Shown one piece after another: positions 11,060 through 23,900 of a stretch of DNA of 64,000 nt; within the stretch, counting starts at the first letter, position 1; every line of letters starts with the position of its first letter. A model generated the notes under the pieces. It saw nothing but the letters and a program-made list of their open reading frames with translations. It did no database searches and was not told the DNA's origin. This DNA comes from Crambe crambe (Eukaryota; Porifera; Demospongiae; Poecilosclerida; Crambeidae). Location: the NCBI GenBank assembly GCA_963924555.1, contig OZ004597.1, forward strand, positions 992,001 through 1,056,000, read 5' to 3'. The position numbers were made by a program, and so were the translations under genes.

Positions 11060-13051
11060 ATGTCAGGAGGTCCTATTCAAGAGCGGAATCAAGGTAAGGT
11101 TTATGTAGTAAAGTGCAGCTATTGTCTAACGGAACATGATTAATGGGTAAAACTTCCAGATGCCACTGTGTATGTTGGAGGTCTGGACGAACAGATAACA
11201 GAAAACCTCCTATGGGAACTATTCCTACAAGCAGGCCCAGTCGGTTAGTCAGTAAATCATACACCCATAGGCTGTGAAACACAGCAGCTTGTCATTGTTA
11301 TGGTTTTTTCCCAGTATGAAGTTTAGACCTTTATACCTCCACCCTCTTTATCAGAAAACAAGAAGAGCTGCCTCTTATTTGTGTATGTAATGTTCCCCCA
11401 CAGTCAATGTGCACATGCCACGTGACCGGATCACGCAACAACATCAGAGTTATGGGTTCATAGAGTTCATGTCCGAGGAAGATGCTGACTATGCAATCAA
11501 GATTATGAATATGATCAAAGTGTATGGCAAACCTATTCGTGTGAACAAGGTGAGAAGGCTTGCTTGTTTCATTCATTTCACCACTTGCCATTTTCTTTAC
11601 AATGATTCTTTCATAGGCTGCTTCAAACACAAAGAACCTGGATGTGGGTGCAAATGTCTTCATTGGAAACCTGGACCCAGAGATAGATGAAAAGCTCCTC
11701 TATGATATCTTCAGTGCATTTGGCGTGATTCTACAGACACCTAAGGTACTGGAGTGTTGTAATCACAGAGGTTCAAGCCAATCTTGTGTACTTTAGTATT
11801 AATATTAAAAATAAACTAGTTATCTTGCCCCCAAAATCAAGTGACTATGTTGTAGATTATGAGGGACCCAGACACTGGAAACTCAAAAGGATTTGCCTTC
11901 GTCAACTATGCAAGCTTTGAGTCGAGCGATGCTGCCATCGAAGCCATGAATGGCCAGCATCTGTGCAATCGCGCCATCAGTGTCTCATATGCTTTCAAGA
12001 AGGACTCCAAAGGAGAGAGACATGGCTCTGCAGCAGAGAGGATGCTTGCTGCACAGAATCCTCTCACTCAGATTGACCGGCCTCATCAGCTCTTTGCAGA
12101 TGCTCCTCCCACAGCACCTGCGATGATGGCCATGCCACCCTTCATGGGAGCAATGCACCCGATGGGTAAGTCCTTTTAAAGTTCTTGCTAGTCTGTGGTG
12201 ATTCATACCTTCTTTTCTTGTGTCTTAGGAATGGCCCCACCCCCTTTGATGGCACCTCACATGCAAATGTCCCCACACTTGCCGCCCCCTCCTCCTCCTC
12301 CTCTCATGAATGGAACAGGAATGGGACCCCCACCCTCCCTCCTCCCCCCTCCCATGCAGCACCATCCTAATTCAATGATGCCACACCCACCAAATTATGG
12401 CCCACCACCTCCTCAAGGTCCTCCTTTTCAAGGCCCACCAATGTCCATGGGAATGCCGCCTCCTCGAGCCCCACCACCAGGGCCTCCACCTCCATCTGGC
12501 CCCCCAGGTCCTAGGGGTCTGCTTCAGGCTCCTCCTCGAGGTCCTCCACAGGCTCCTCCTCGAGGTCCTCCCCCTCCAAGAGGACCCCCTCAAGGCTCAC
12601 CTCAAGGACCACCACTGCAGGGTCCCCCTCAGAGCCAGCTACCCCCAAGGGGACCACCTCACGGCATGCCTCCGCCACCAACTTCCCAGCAACTGCCCCC
12701 GAAGCCTCTGCTACAACAACCTCCACCTCGTCAAGCACCACCGTTTCCTCCTGGAGGCTCTAGACCCCCAGGACCCCCAGGCTTCCAGCAGCAACAACCA
12801 CCAAGTATGTGTAACACTCTACACATTATCTACACATTATTTTAAAATGACTGCCTGACTCCCTTGCAGTGCCTGGTCCTCCTGGAGGACCACCACCACC
12901 TCTGATGGGTGCAAGGCCAGGTGTGCCACCTCCTCCCAGGTACATGTCTAATCACACACCATCTTTCCTCCAATGACCCATAATTACCAAATGCCATCTT
13001 TATTATAGATCCATGGCCCCTCCCCCTCCTCACCCTCCTCCTCCTGCTTGA
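11060..13051 (+). CDS. SF3B4: SF3B4 (SAP49), U2 snRNP SF3b subunit
   Basis: Eight exons (11060-11093, 11160-11243, 11404-11549, 11617-11745, 11856-12165, 12229-12804, 12870-12939, 13009-13051) give 463 residues; human SF3B4 has 424. Two RRM domains are clear. RRM1 has RNP2 TVYVGGLDE and RNP1 [11 protein letters not shown]2 has [12 protein letters not shown] and KGFAFVNY. The second half is a Pro/Gly/Met-rich low-complexity tail, as in SF3B4. In the family RRM1 contacts SF3B2 and the protein tethers U2 snRNP to pre-mRNA near the branch site. A fragment of the tail (12520-12590) is a short tandem duplication coding [12 protein letters not shown] units. Start chosen at [11 protein letters not shown], which matches the family N terminus. 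Nuclear. Confidence 0.95.
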
Positions 13052-13207
13052 ACGAGGTCATAATAATCCATATCTACAAACTTTCTCTCCATCCATTTCA
13101 CTTTCTAACACCACACTTTATTATTAATTTTTAAATTAATGGCAACTGGTTACTTGGGGGGGACTTGACACTTTTTATTTAGAGGGCTTGACTGGAATGT
13201 ATGAACA

Positions 13208-13543
13208 CTACTTAGTGGACTTGACTCCAATGTATGAACATTCCCTCCCAGTTTTCTTCAGTTTTGCTAAAAGTTCCTCTCCAGAAAGAGTAGATTCAAC
13301 GTAGACCTTTTGTGCTTCCATGTCTATGTCCACTTTAGTCACCTCTAGAGTGGACACGAGTGTAGCCAAATAAAGAGGTTGTAGCTAGTGGCTCACCATT
13401 GACTCTGCCCAGGACTCTGTTGACTGCACCAGAGCAACCTTCACAGGTCATGACCACATTAAATTCGTGTACCTGTAAAGTTACAGCTTCAGGTAAGACC
13501 TATACACTTTTAAAAACAACAGCTAATTAGATACCTCAGACAT
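13208..13543 (-). CDS. ATOX1: ATOX1 copper chaperone
   Basis: Three exons: 13535-13543 (ATG TCT GAG), 13397-13472 and 13208-13344, total 73 residues. The single HMA domain shows HEFNVVMTCEGCSGAVNRVL with the MTCxGC copper-binding motif, then KVDIDMEAQKVYVEST and a C-terminal KKTG motif near LLAKLKKTG, where the Lys is conserved in ATOX1. It carries Cu(I) in the cytosol to the N-terminal domains of ATP7-type ATPases. The first coding exon has only nine coding bases. It is divergent to the ABC transporter, 152 bp apart. Confidence 0.93.
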
Positions 13544-13695
13544 CTCTGTTTTATATTAGAAGAATATTTTTTGTCTATGTCAGCATTAGTACTAGTTCAC
13601 ACCCCTAACCACAAATTAATACATGCATATCGCGCGCGTGGGCTCGACCTGCCCCGCCCCCAAAGGTCGAGCAGCTTTGAGCTAGCCGGCCAGGC
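13544..13695. promoter_or_regulatory. Divergent promoter ATOX1 / ABC gene with GC box in an inverted repeat
   Basis: Holds a CG-rich run (CGCGCGCG at about 13631) and a perfect 9-bp inverted repeat, GCTCGACCT (13642-13650) and AGGTCGAGC (13664-13672). Their 13-nt spacer is a GC box (CCCCGCCCC). Sp1/KLF binding is inferred. Confidence 0.5.
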
Positions 13696-16600
13696 ATGGA
13701 GACATCTGATTATGAGCTGGCGATCAAGGTGAGAAGTGCTGTGAAGAGCTATGGATCCAATGTTGTCCTGAAGCATCTGGATATGAATGTGCCCTATGGA
13801 TCGATGTAAGTCAGCGTTTTTTAGGTGCTAGTTACTAGAAGTAAATCATGGCCTAAAAAAATTCTTATTGGCAACTTAAGGGATGGGCAGGTTAAAGTGT
13901 ATTCTATCAAGTGAATTTCTATACTGAGGAGTGGCATGTGACCTGGCTAAATTATTACAACAAACTCACTGACAAAGTCCCTGCCCTGTGCATTTTTCAG
14001 ATATGGATTGCTGGGTTCCAGTGGCTGTGGAAAGACAACACTGCTACGTTGCATCTTGGGACAGTTCAACCTTGCCAAGGGATACATTATGGCGCTCGGT
14101 GCACCCCCTGGGTCCAGAGGACACCAAGTTCCTGGAAAGGACGTGGGTTACATGCCACAGGTGAGGATAGTATCATTGAATACTCAAGTGTATCATATAG
14201 TACTAGCTGTCTGAACAAACACTCCCACTTGATACCTTGTACATCTTTTCAAGCATATTTATTACTAATCTGCTAATATTGGTACCTGTCATGCCAAAAA
14301 TGGACTGGGAAAAAAGTGGACCCCCTGGTCCAATTTTGGCAGAAAAAAAAATGGACCAGGGGGTCCACTTTTTTCTGCTAAAAGAAGTCCCTTGCCAAAA
14401 GTGGACCTGGTCCAATCTTGTAGAAAAAAGTGGACCTGGTCCAGTTTCGCTCGACAGGTCCACTTTTGGTAAGGGAAAAAAGTGGACCCAGTCTAGAGTT
14501 TCACTGCCAAAATCTCGGCAGGTCTATTTTTGGCAAGGGAAAAAAGTAGACCTGGTCTAGAAAAAATCTTGGCTGCATGGATTACCTCACCCTCCTCCCA
14601 ATAGTAAAAATGTATGCAGTGTGGATTGTGCTTTAGTCTCATGCACACACTTCCTCTTACTTGTGTAGGAGATGGCTCTCTATGGAGACTTCACTATGAG
14701 CGAGACACTCTACTACTTTGGGATTCTGCATGGCATGAAACTGAAAGACGTGCGAGCCCGGAGAGAATTTCTTCAAGAGTTCCTTGAACTCCCCTCCCAG
14801 AAGAAGTTGATCAGAACTCTGAGGTACATATGGAAGAGCTAGCTGATGCTGGAACTTTGCTTTATTTTGAAAGTGAAAATGATACTGAGAGTGCATCAAT
14901 ACTGTAGGGGGAAAAGTAAATGTTGTCATGCTTAATATTCCCCTACATTTTAGTGGTGGACAGAAGAGGCGGTTCTCTTTCGCAGTGGCCATGCTGCACC
15001 AACCACCCCTCATGATACTGGACGAACCTACTGTCGGGGTGGATCCCATTCTGCGAGCCAAGTGAGAGATTTTGTGCATGCAATAAATATTATATATTAT
15101 AACAATTAGGATTTGGGAACATCTGATGCAAATGGTATCTTCCGGTCGAACAACAATAGTAATAACAACACACTACATAGAGGAAGCAAGGCAGGCTAAC
15201 ATTGTGAGTTAGTTCCCACCTAATTTATGGCTGTATATTTAAAACACTCTTCTTCTTTTTTAGGTGGGTATGATGAGAGATGGAAGATTACTGGCTGAGC
15301 AATCACCTTCCTCTTTGATTGAGTCCTTCAGGCTAACAGTAAGTACAGAAAGTCTTAAAAGAGTTCAAGAATCCAATGAGAAACTCTTCCTTTTCCCATA
15401 GTCACTTGAGGAAGTCTTCTTACAACTCTGCCGGAAACAAGACCTGGAGAATGACAGGGTTACTGAGTGTGTATCATTGGTGAGTCGTTCGATTGGTTGC
15501 TTGTACAAGGGAGAGATCAGATCATTCTCTTCCTTCTGGTAGGTTTCCAACCAAGGCCCAATTAATGGGAGCATTAATGCTAAAGAATCCAATGAGACCA
15601 CACCCCTTCTCCTCCAGAGCCAACGAAAAGAACCAGAAAGTAAGCCTAGAGTCAAGTCATAATGCTTAACAATTTCCCCCCCTCCCTCCCCCTCCCTCCA
15701 GTTCCTGGCCGAATAAGCTCCATGATGTCTTCCTGCAAATGCACCCGGAACCCCCTGTCCTGCTGTCCACACCCCCTCAACATCCTGGCCCTCTGCTGGA
15801 AGAACCTGATGCGAGTCTATCGGAACCCCGGACTCCTCATCTTCCAGTTCATCATCCCCACTTTCCAGATCATTATCTTCTCTCTTGCTATTGGCCACAA
15901 CCTCACGGGAATCAAAATTGCATACACTAACAACGATGTCAGTCCTTTCAAACTCTCCACTTTCTGCAATAGCACGGACCTTGAAAATGTATCCAGCTTT
16001 GGAGAGCTCTTTATCTCTAAGCTCTTACAGGATAACATTTTTGATATGGTATGTAACTATTCTTGTAATCTTTACTACTGCTAAATTTCTTTCGAGACAT
16101 CTGATGAATTACTCGTGTGCACAAAACTTTAGGTCAAGTATGAAAATGTTGAGGGTGCTATTGCTGAGGTGAAGGAAGGCAAAGCTTGGGCAGCTCTCTA
16201 TCTTGGACCACAGTTCACCGTGGACCTGGGACTGAGATTTTGTTCCCTGAACCCCATAATTTGCTACAATCAAACCACATCACCCCCTGTGACCAATCAG
16301 ACCTTAAATGGATCAGCAATTCACATTTATGCTGATGTCACAAGTTAGTTAGTCTGTAGTGTGCTGTCATGAATATAAATGACATTATGTAATGCCTGCA
16401 GATTTCCAGATCACAGCAACCATTAATAATCAGACCCTGAATGCTTATGAAGTGAGCTGATTGAGTGTTATTGTGAAAGCATCACTTCTCCTTCTTCCAT
16501 CTCTCTCTCCCTTCCTTTCAGTTCTTCTTGGAAGATTTGCTCCATTCCTGTGGAAGGAAATTCAATGCTACTGATTCTAGCATCCTCTCCAGTCCAATTA

Positions 16601-17789
16601 TGGTGAGTGCTTATCTGATCTGATCACATGATGATCATGTGATCACTGTGATATTGACAGGTAGAGCCACCAATATATGGCAGGAATGACCTTTCCTTTA
16701 CCGACTATATGGGACCGGGAATGATCATAAGGTTTTGAAATTCAAATCTCAAAAATCTAAGTTGAACACTTTTTCTTCCTGGTATTCAGCATAACGTTTG
16801 GGATCTCCATCGGACTTTGTGCAGTGGCACTGATTACAGAACGCAATGAAGGGCTTATTGATCGTACCTGGGTGGCAGGGGTCAATGTTGCAGAGATCAT
16901 CATTGCTCAAATTTTCACTCAGTTCTTCATCCTGGTGGTTCAGATAACACTGCTTGTTGTCGTTGCTGTCTTTGGCTTCAAGGTAACCTAGAGAACCCTC
17001 GATCGATTGGTGTGGTGACTAGAAAAACCTATCGAGCTAAATACTTTGCAATATATATTGTTACAATTCTACAGATCTACACAGCATATTTGCCTAACGT
17101 GTGGCTGATTGGTGCTCTTGCAATGATTCAAGGACTCGGAGGCATGTCATGGAATGAGCTAAGGGGCACTCATATTGATACTTACTTGCTCTCTCTATAG
17201 GAATGGCCTTTGGTCTCTTTTTATCAGCTATCTGCAGTACAGAGAATGCAGCTGTGCAGGCTGCCATAGCTGTCTTTTACCCAAACATGTTGCTAAGTGG
17301 TGAGTAATAGCTTCATACTACACAGGAGCACAAATGCCTTATATACTCACTTGCTATGATAACAGTGTGTTCAGCTGCAGGAGTTAATTTCTGCATAGGA
17401 ACATTGTTAGATAATACCTGTCTTATCAGACCATCCATAATGAGACCACTCCCAATAGCACTGTACTGTATTCATTTTCTTGACTAAGCCATGGATATCC
17501 TCCTGATCCATATAGGTGTGTTGTGGCCGCTAGAAGGAATGCCTGTGTGGCTGAGATACATTGGCTATGCTCTCCCTAGCACATTCCCAGCAGAAGCAAT
17601 GAGAGCCATTATGGGAAGAGGTACATCAGACTCCACAGTGTCATGTGAAAACCTCTTACTCTCAATATCTTGTGATCTGCAGGTTGGGGGCTGGAACACT
17701 TTGTGGTTTGGAAAGGGATCTTGATGAGTACTGGTTGGTTCTTCCTATTTTTACTCATGACTGGAATTGCATTCAGTTTAAGAAGATAA
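13696..17789 (+). CDS. ABC half-transporter, ABCG23/ABCH-like
   Basis: A multi-exon gene from ATG 13696 to TAA 17787-17789. The ATP-binding domain comes first: Walker [12 protein letters not shown] (about 14016), signature [11 protein letters not shown] (about 14955), Walker [13 protein letters not shown] (about 15011-15045) and H-loop [10 protein letters not shown] (about 15160). A linker rich in Ser/Asn follows. The membrane domain opens at [18 protein letters not shown] (about 15810) and has a large loop with N-glycosylation motifs (NST, NQT; 15970-16300), several hydrophobic segments (16800-17590) and a final segment before FSLRR-stop. NBD-then-TMD order with an ABC-2 type membrane part fits the ABCG20/23 (ABCH) group of invertebrates. 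It would act as a dimer; the substrate is unknown. An intron (14161-14669) carries a hairpin repeat. Confidence 0.85.
14290..14565. repeat. Intronic AAAAGTGGACC repeat family with 24-bp perfect hairpin
   Basis: Inside the ABC-transporter intron, units of AAAAAAGTGGACC(T)GGTC and their reverse complements recur at least six times. Two copies, 14309-14332 and 14352-14375, are exact reverse complements over 24 bp with a 19-nt loop. The remaining copies decay toward 14565. It looks like a locally expanded small palindromic repeat; no transposase is encoded. The rest of this 0.5-kb intron shows no gene. Confidence 0.75.
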
Positions 17790-17999
17790 AACAGTTCTTC
17801 ATGGTGTGAATTATTTATTATCATGTCGATTACATTATTTATACAAGTGTGGTTTATATCATAATATCACCAAGGTGATGAAAATTTATTTTCTGTATTT
17901 AAATTTCATGGAATAATTCTAAAGTGTTTTAAATGGTACACGGGAATAAGAGTAAACGTGGTTGGTTAAGTGACAAAAGGTTGCAATAGTTTTAAACTC

Positions 18000-20900
18000 C
18001 TAAATGCCATTGGAAGTGATAGGAACAGCCATCTCATTCTCATCTCCCACCAAATCAAACTCTGAAACATAAAAAAAAATTCTTAAATAGCGAGATCTCA
18101 GCTCATATGTATGTCCTCATTACCTGGAGACTTGTCTTGTTCCTTCATAGAAGCCAAGATTCCACTAGCACCTTCCACACTCTGCTGTTCAGCCTTCATT
18201 CTCTCCTCCAATTCTCCCTAGAATTATTAAGTATCCGATCACAACAATACAGTAAAGTGGGCAATCCATTGTACATACGGTCATCTGAGGCACCACCTCA
18301 TGGGACAGGACATTAGTGATGGTCGAGACTTGTTCAATGTCTTTGTTGTTCTTCCTCTTGTCCTCTTCAGTAGTTTCATCACCTTCGGACGATACCTTGA
18401 AACTCCTGTCCTTGTCTTGAGAAGGCATCCCAGTAGCTTCGTCCTTACCCTCATTGGAGGGACTCTTGGGAGTGCTAGCCAGTTGGAGGTTGGGGTCATC
18501 CACAAGAGCAGAGGCAGATGATACAGCTAGTGGAGTAGGAGGAGTCACCTCTCTAGTTTGACATTCTCCACTAGCAGGTTCCTCCTTGGGTTCTGTCAGA
18601 GTAGCATCAGCAGTTGCTTCAGAAGAATGTGATAACTCCACTTCTTTGGTTACTTTCTTTCCTTCAACATCTTCCTCCCCACTGCCAATACTATAACAAC
18701 AACAACAACAACAACAACAACAACCTTTAATGAAAATGGTGGTCTTGTCTACAGCCTTACCCCTCAATAGGCTGAGACTCGCTGACAGACAACTCTACCA
18801 TATTGACCAATGTGTCTCGTTCTTCAATACTGGGAGATGAAGAGCGCTCGTGACTGACAAGACAAGTGTAACACACATACATGCACAACACAACCTAATG
18901 AGCAAAATTCTCACCTACGAACACTAGGATCCCAACTAGCAGCCAGGGCATCATCTCTTGCCTATAGTGGAGGTCAATAATGATCATCTTATATATAATT
19001 CGATTCATGAATACCCTAATCAACTACCTTTCCCAAAGTTTCTTCTTCCTCTTGAAGAGTAAGGTTAGCAGTGGCACCAAGCAGCTGGAGCAGAGCTGGG
19101 TCCAACATCTGTTGTCTATTTTCTCCCGTTCTTGCCACTGGTGGGGCACCTGATGAATCAACCTTGCCACTCATTCCAGCTTCACCTTCAACATCGAATT
19201 CATTATCTTCTGCTTCAGTGGTGGTTTGGGAGGAAGTGATGCTCCTAAAGTCACCATCACTCAATTGGGGGTGCCTGCAAAATCACAAAAGATTATCTCA
19301 ATTTTTGAGGCTACTCCTACACATTTTGCTAGATATGAGAGGGACATACCCTTTGAAATCTTGCATGAGCTTAAAGAAGGCCAACTCATTGAAGAGCACT
19401 TCACTCACATCCATCAGCAGGTCCTCTCCACAATCCCTAAACCTAAAATAAAACCCATTAAATACCTCCTTGTGACTTATTGCAATGAGCTCACTTTCTC
19501 TTGAGGTACTTCTCCATGGAAGCAGTTATGGTGGACTCCAGCTGCTTCCTAAACACTCCCAAAAACTCTTGCTTCTATAGGGAGGAGCAGTATTTATTTC
19601 CAATTAACGCCCACTCTTACACACATACGAGTACTCACCTGGCCCTTCTCCTGGTCAGTGACTAAGCTGAGGATTCTCTCACCAATCATTTGGATCATCT
19701 CCGAAGTACACTCATTCTCCAAGTTATCTTTTAGAAGCGGGATCACATTCTGAAACATGCAGTATGAACAAAAACAGTGACTATTTCAAGAATTGAGGAA
19801 AAACAGTGACTGAATTGAGGATTAAGAGAACGACTTACCATCATGATGTACTTGATCTGTTCATCAAGGGCTTTAGTGTCAACATCTGAGTATTGCTGCA
19901 GTGCATACAAAGTTAGATGCAGTGCACTAAGTACAGGATCTCTCATATCCCCAATCTAGCAAATACCTACCATGTTAGCAGTGGGAGGAGTCTCATAGCC
20001 ATCCACCCTCAGAGGGCTCACAATAGGAACTTCCAAACCCTGCCCACCCCTGGGCCCAGGTCGGGACTGAGACATCCCCCCCATACGAGCCACAGCTTTG
20101 CTGAGGTTGATCACTGTCTCCCCAAGATTATCAGAAGCAAATGGTTCATCAGGTGGGGTGGAAACAGAGCTGGCACTTTTCACGTCTTCAACATAATCGA
20201 AACCCTGACTCGCCCTATTTGCTAATACTGGTGGTTTGGGACGTGCTACAGACGAGCCTCCTTCACTCTCACTATCAGTGGAATCGCCAGTAGCTTCCCC
20301 ACCCAGCCAGTTTTCATATTGCTAAGACATAATAAAGTATAACATAATTATAAGACTTATATCAGGGACTAACTCACTTCATTGATGGCAGCCTTAGCTT
20401 CATTGGCTACAGCCTCCTCAGTCAAGAATCGGGTCACGAGATCCTGCAAGCTGTAGAGGGCTCTCTGTCGAAGATAATCGGTGCTCAGCATCTGAAGCTC
20501 ACGGAATAACTCCACCTGCAAAGGGAACAGTTGTGAGTGTTTCCCCTTATTAGAGGGCATATTATATTTACCAGAAAATGAGGCCGATTTTCATTATTGG
20601 CTATCAGGGTTGCCACTTCTGAGTAAATAGTGTCCCTGAGAGTATCAAACACAGAGAAACCTCCCGTAGCATTCCCCTCACCAGGAGCAGCTGTCAGCAC
20701 CGCACTAAAAGAAGAAATTCAAAATTTGCATTCAAATTTGGAGTGAAAGTTGATTATTCTGAATTCACTTTGTATCATCATCACGGACACTCATAGGCAG
20801 AGAGGACATGGAGTTTTCATCATCATCCTTTGTTCCTCCGTCAATATTCTTCTTCACTTTCTCAGTGCCGCCACTGCCAGCATGGTTTTGGCTCTGGGCT

Positions 20901-23900
20901 GGAGGTGGCATACCCTTGATGGTGCTGGAAGTGGAGGGAGGGCTGAAAATTGAAGTTTGGGTAGTAGCAGTAGTGGGTATATTTGGTTTTTCTTGGTTCA
21001 TAGTGCCAGCTCCTTCACCTCCAGGTTGCATGTTGACACTGGGAGCACTTGGTGGACTGGAAGGAGCTTGAACTTGTAAAGATGATGCAGTAACACCAGA
21101 TGGACTCAAAAGACCAAATCTGTTTCCCCTATCAGCTGCTGCAGACCGGAAATTGAATTGGTCAGATAAGGTCCTGAAATGAGGGAGTCCCTGGTTATCA
21201 AAGCTGGTATTGAGATCCATACGACCTGGTTGAGAGGGATATGAATAGGGTAGATATGGTCCGTAGCCAAAAGAAGGTGGGTACTGAACTGGCTGATTGA
21301 AGATGGAACCAGAAGGAGCAGAAAGAGGTACAGGACGGAGAACAGAAGGTGGCGAGTGATCATGCTGAACTCCACTTCCAAGGGAAGAACCGGGTCCCAT
21401 TCCCATACCAGGTGGTGGAGGGATGTTGCAGTGAGGGGATCCAAAGAGTGGTTGGCCATGGTAGCAATAGCTGTTTGGGGAGAGGTGGGCACTGGTGAGG
21501 AGAGGGGGTGGAGGAGGGAGGTAAGAGGCACTGGAAGAGGGTGCGGCACTCTTGTTGGAAGTGGGTGGCTGTTTGAAAGGGGATGAGGATGGGTAGGAGT
21601 GAGATGGATACCACATGTGAGAGGAATAGCCTGTAGCAGCAGGCTCAGGAGGTGAGGGGCGCTCCTCAACAGACTCCAATTGAATTGGTGGCCCAGCTGC
21701 AGTAGGATGTTGAGAGGGAGTCCCTTCAATCACTGTCTCGTCACCTGTCATGGAAACACCTGGGGCCATAGGTTCCTCAGATTCTTGGCCCACTCCTTCC
21801 TGTTGCTGAAGCTATAAAATCAAATTTTCATTATAACGGTATATAATTCTATATAATACACACCCACCTGAGCATAGCTCTCACACAACTGGTGGTAATA
21901 GGCTTCCAACTCAAGTTGATAGTGTTGCAGCACAGTCATGTGCTCCTGGACTCTGGGATGAAGCTCAGGGTGATCCAACCTTTCACAGACTGCTCGAATC
22001 AGGCTGTTCTGACCATAAAGGAGCTGGTTACACATACTGGAGGTAAGAGCCAGCTGATTCTGGAGAGTGGCAGTGTGCTCAGACAAAAGAGTGTCTCTTT
22101 GTTGAAAGGACAACTGATTGGCATCTCCAGTTCCACCCATTAGAGCAGCCCCACCCAATGATGGACCATTTGTGCCACTCATTCCCTTTGGAGTGGCTTT
22201 GCTAGCATTTGTTGAGCCTTTAGCTGCTCCCTTGGCATGAAACGAAGCTTTGAAGGAACTTGCTAGAGAATCTGCTGGGAGTACAGTAAAGATGACAAAC
22301 CAGCCCACTTCTGATAATTTTTCAGACTTACTCTTTAAACTTCCAAACTTGGTCTTATTAGATTTCTCTCTCACCCCGGGGTCCACTTTCATCTTCTTGT
22401 CAGCTCGGGGAGTTGCATCAGGGGAGTCCAGAGACCTTGTCCTCAGCCTCACATTGGGACGAACCCGTGGGGTGTGGCGGGTAACAGAGAAGGGAGGAGT
22501 TTTACCACGGCCAATCTGCTCCACAGTAGCACCTTCACCATGATCCAACAACTCTGCATAAATGGAAGAGACATAAAGAACATGCAAACATGCCTAGCAT
22601 ATTCTTTACCTGCATTCTGGGTGGATTCATGAGTGAGGTCAGCCACTATATCCGAGGGGAGGGAGACAGAGGTAGCAGTGTCTTCAGGGTCACTCTGGAT
22701 TGTTGAACCACCCCAAGTGGCTGCTGTGACATCGCTATGATGAAACGAAGAATTAAAGGAGTCATGGAATTAAAATGTCCAACATACGTTTGAGAAAAAA
22801 CCTCGTGGTCCTGCAAGGAGTCATCAAGAAACTGTACAATAAATAAAGTATATCTTCCATCATTATATTGACCTAAAATTCCCCAGATCCAACTCACCTG
22901 CTTATGGTTCATCTTCTTCTGGAGATTGAGCAGCTGTTTCTGTGTGGCCTTCAACTCCTCCCTCTCCCGAAGGAGCTGCACTACTTCACCCTTCTTCTTC
23001 ACCAGCTTGGCCTTGTAGTCTGAGACCAGGCTCCTCTCCAATCCGATAGGATCTTGACCTACAAATACAAAAATCATCAACCTGCAAGATCATCAGATTT
23101 CATACCAAATGATGTCATATTCTCTCTGTTTCCCTTTTTGCTCTTCACTTTTTCAGGTGAAGTTTTGATTGTCCATGGCAGCTGGTGCTGGTCTTTCTTC
23201 TCCCCGACAGCAGCTTCTCCATCACCACTTGCACTATGCTAGAGTACCAGTTGCATATAAATTCTTGATCATTCTCTTAAAATGAACGACATACATCCTT
23301 ATGAATTGCCATAAGTTTTCGTGCCTCCAGTAATTTTTTCCTCACTTCAGCAGCTTCTCTGAAATTTAATGAATCTTTTTCAAGCCTCAGAGAAAAATTT
23401 TTTTATTTGGTATCAGCTTTGTATACCTCAACTTCATTTGAAGTTCTTCCATTCCTGGTACACCATCGGCCGATGATTTATCAGCCACCAATTCATCTGC
23501 ACCTCCAGCGGCTTGTGCTGATTCAGCAACATGTATATTTCCTTGGGTCTCCATCTTCTTGAGGGAGGTTTGAGGAGATGAAGGCGGTGGTGACTTCTGG
23601 TCATCATCTTTGGCACCACCATGTTCATCTCCATTGGTTCTCATGGTGTGAAGAAGACGGGCCATCTGATCGACTCTCTCTTTCCTTGCCTTCAGTTCAG
23701 AGAGTTTGAGCACAAGCTGTTCTCTTTCCTGTCAGAACAGCATAAACAGTACAGAAATGAAAGAGTACTGGACTTACATTAGGTTCGGCATTTCCCATTT
23801 CTGCCACTTCAGCAAGTTTCTGGAGCTCCTGACCCTGAGTATATTGAGGTCAAATTAATCAGTAACAAATCTTTTACACTAACCTTTGCCTCTGCTTCCT

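Noticed and set aside
12397-12858. His/Leu-rich plus-strand frame in the SF3B4 tail
   Set aside because: Shifted frame of the Pro-rich SF3B4 exon.
18189-18767. Apparent poly-Cys protein start in PCM1
   Set aside because: The Cys run is the intronic (GTT)n tract before a splice acceptor, not coding.
21106-21729. 207-codon minus-strand frame overlapping PCM1
   Set aside because: Shadow of the Pro/Ser-rich PCM1 exon in another frame; low-complexity Leu/His/Pro composition.
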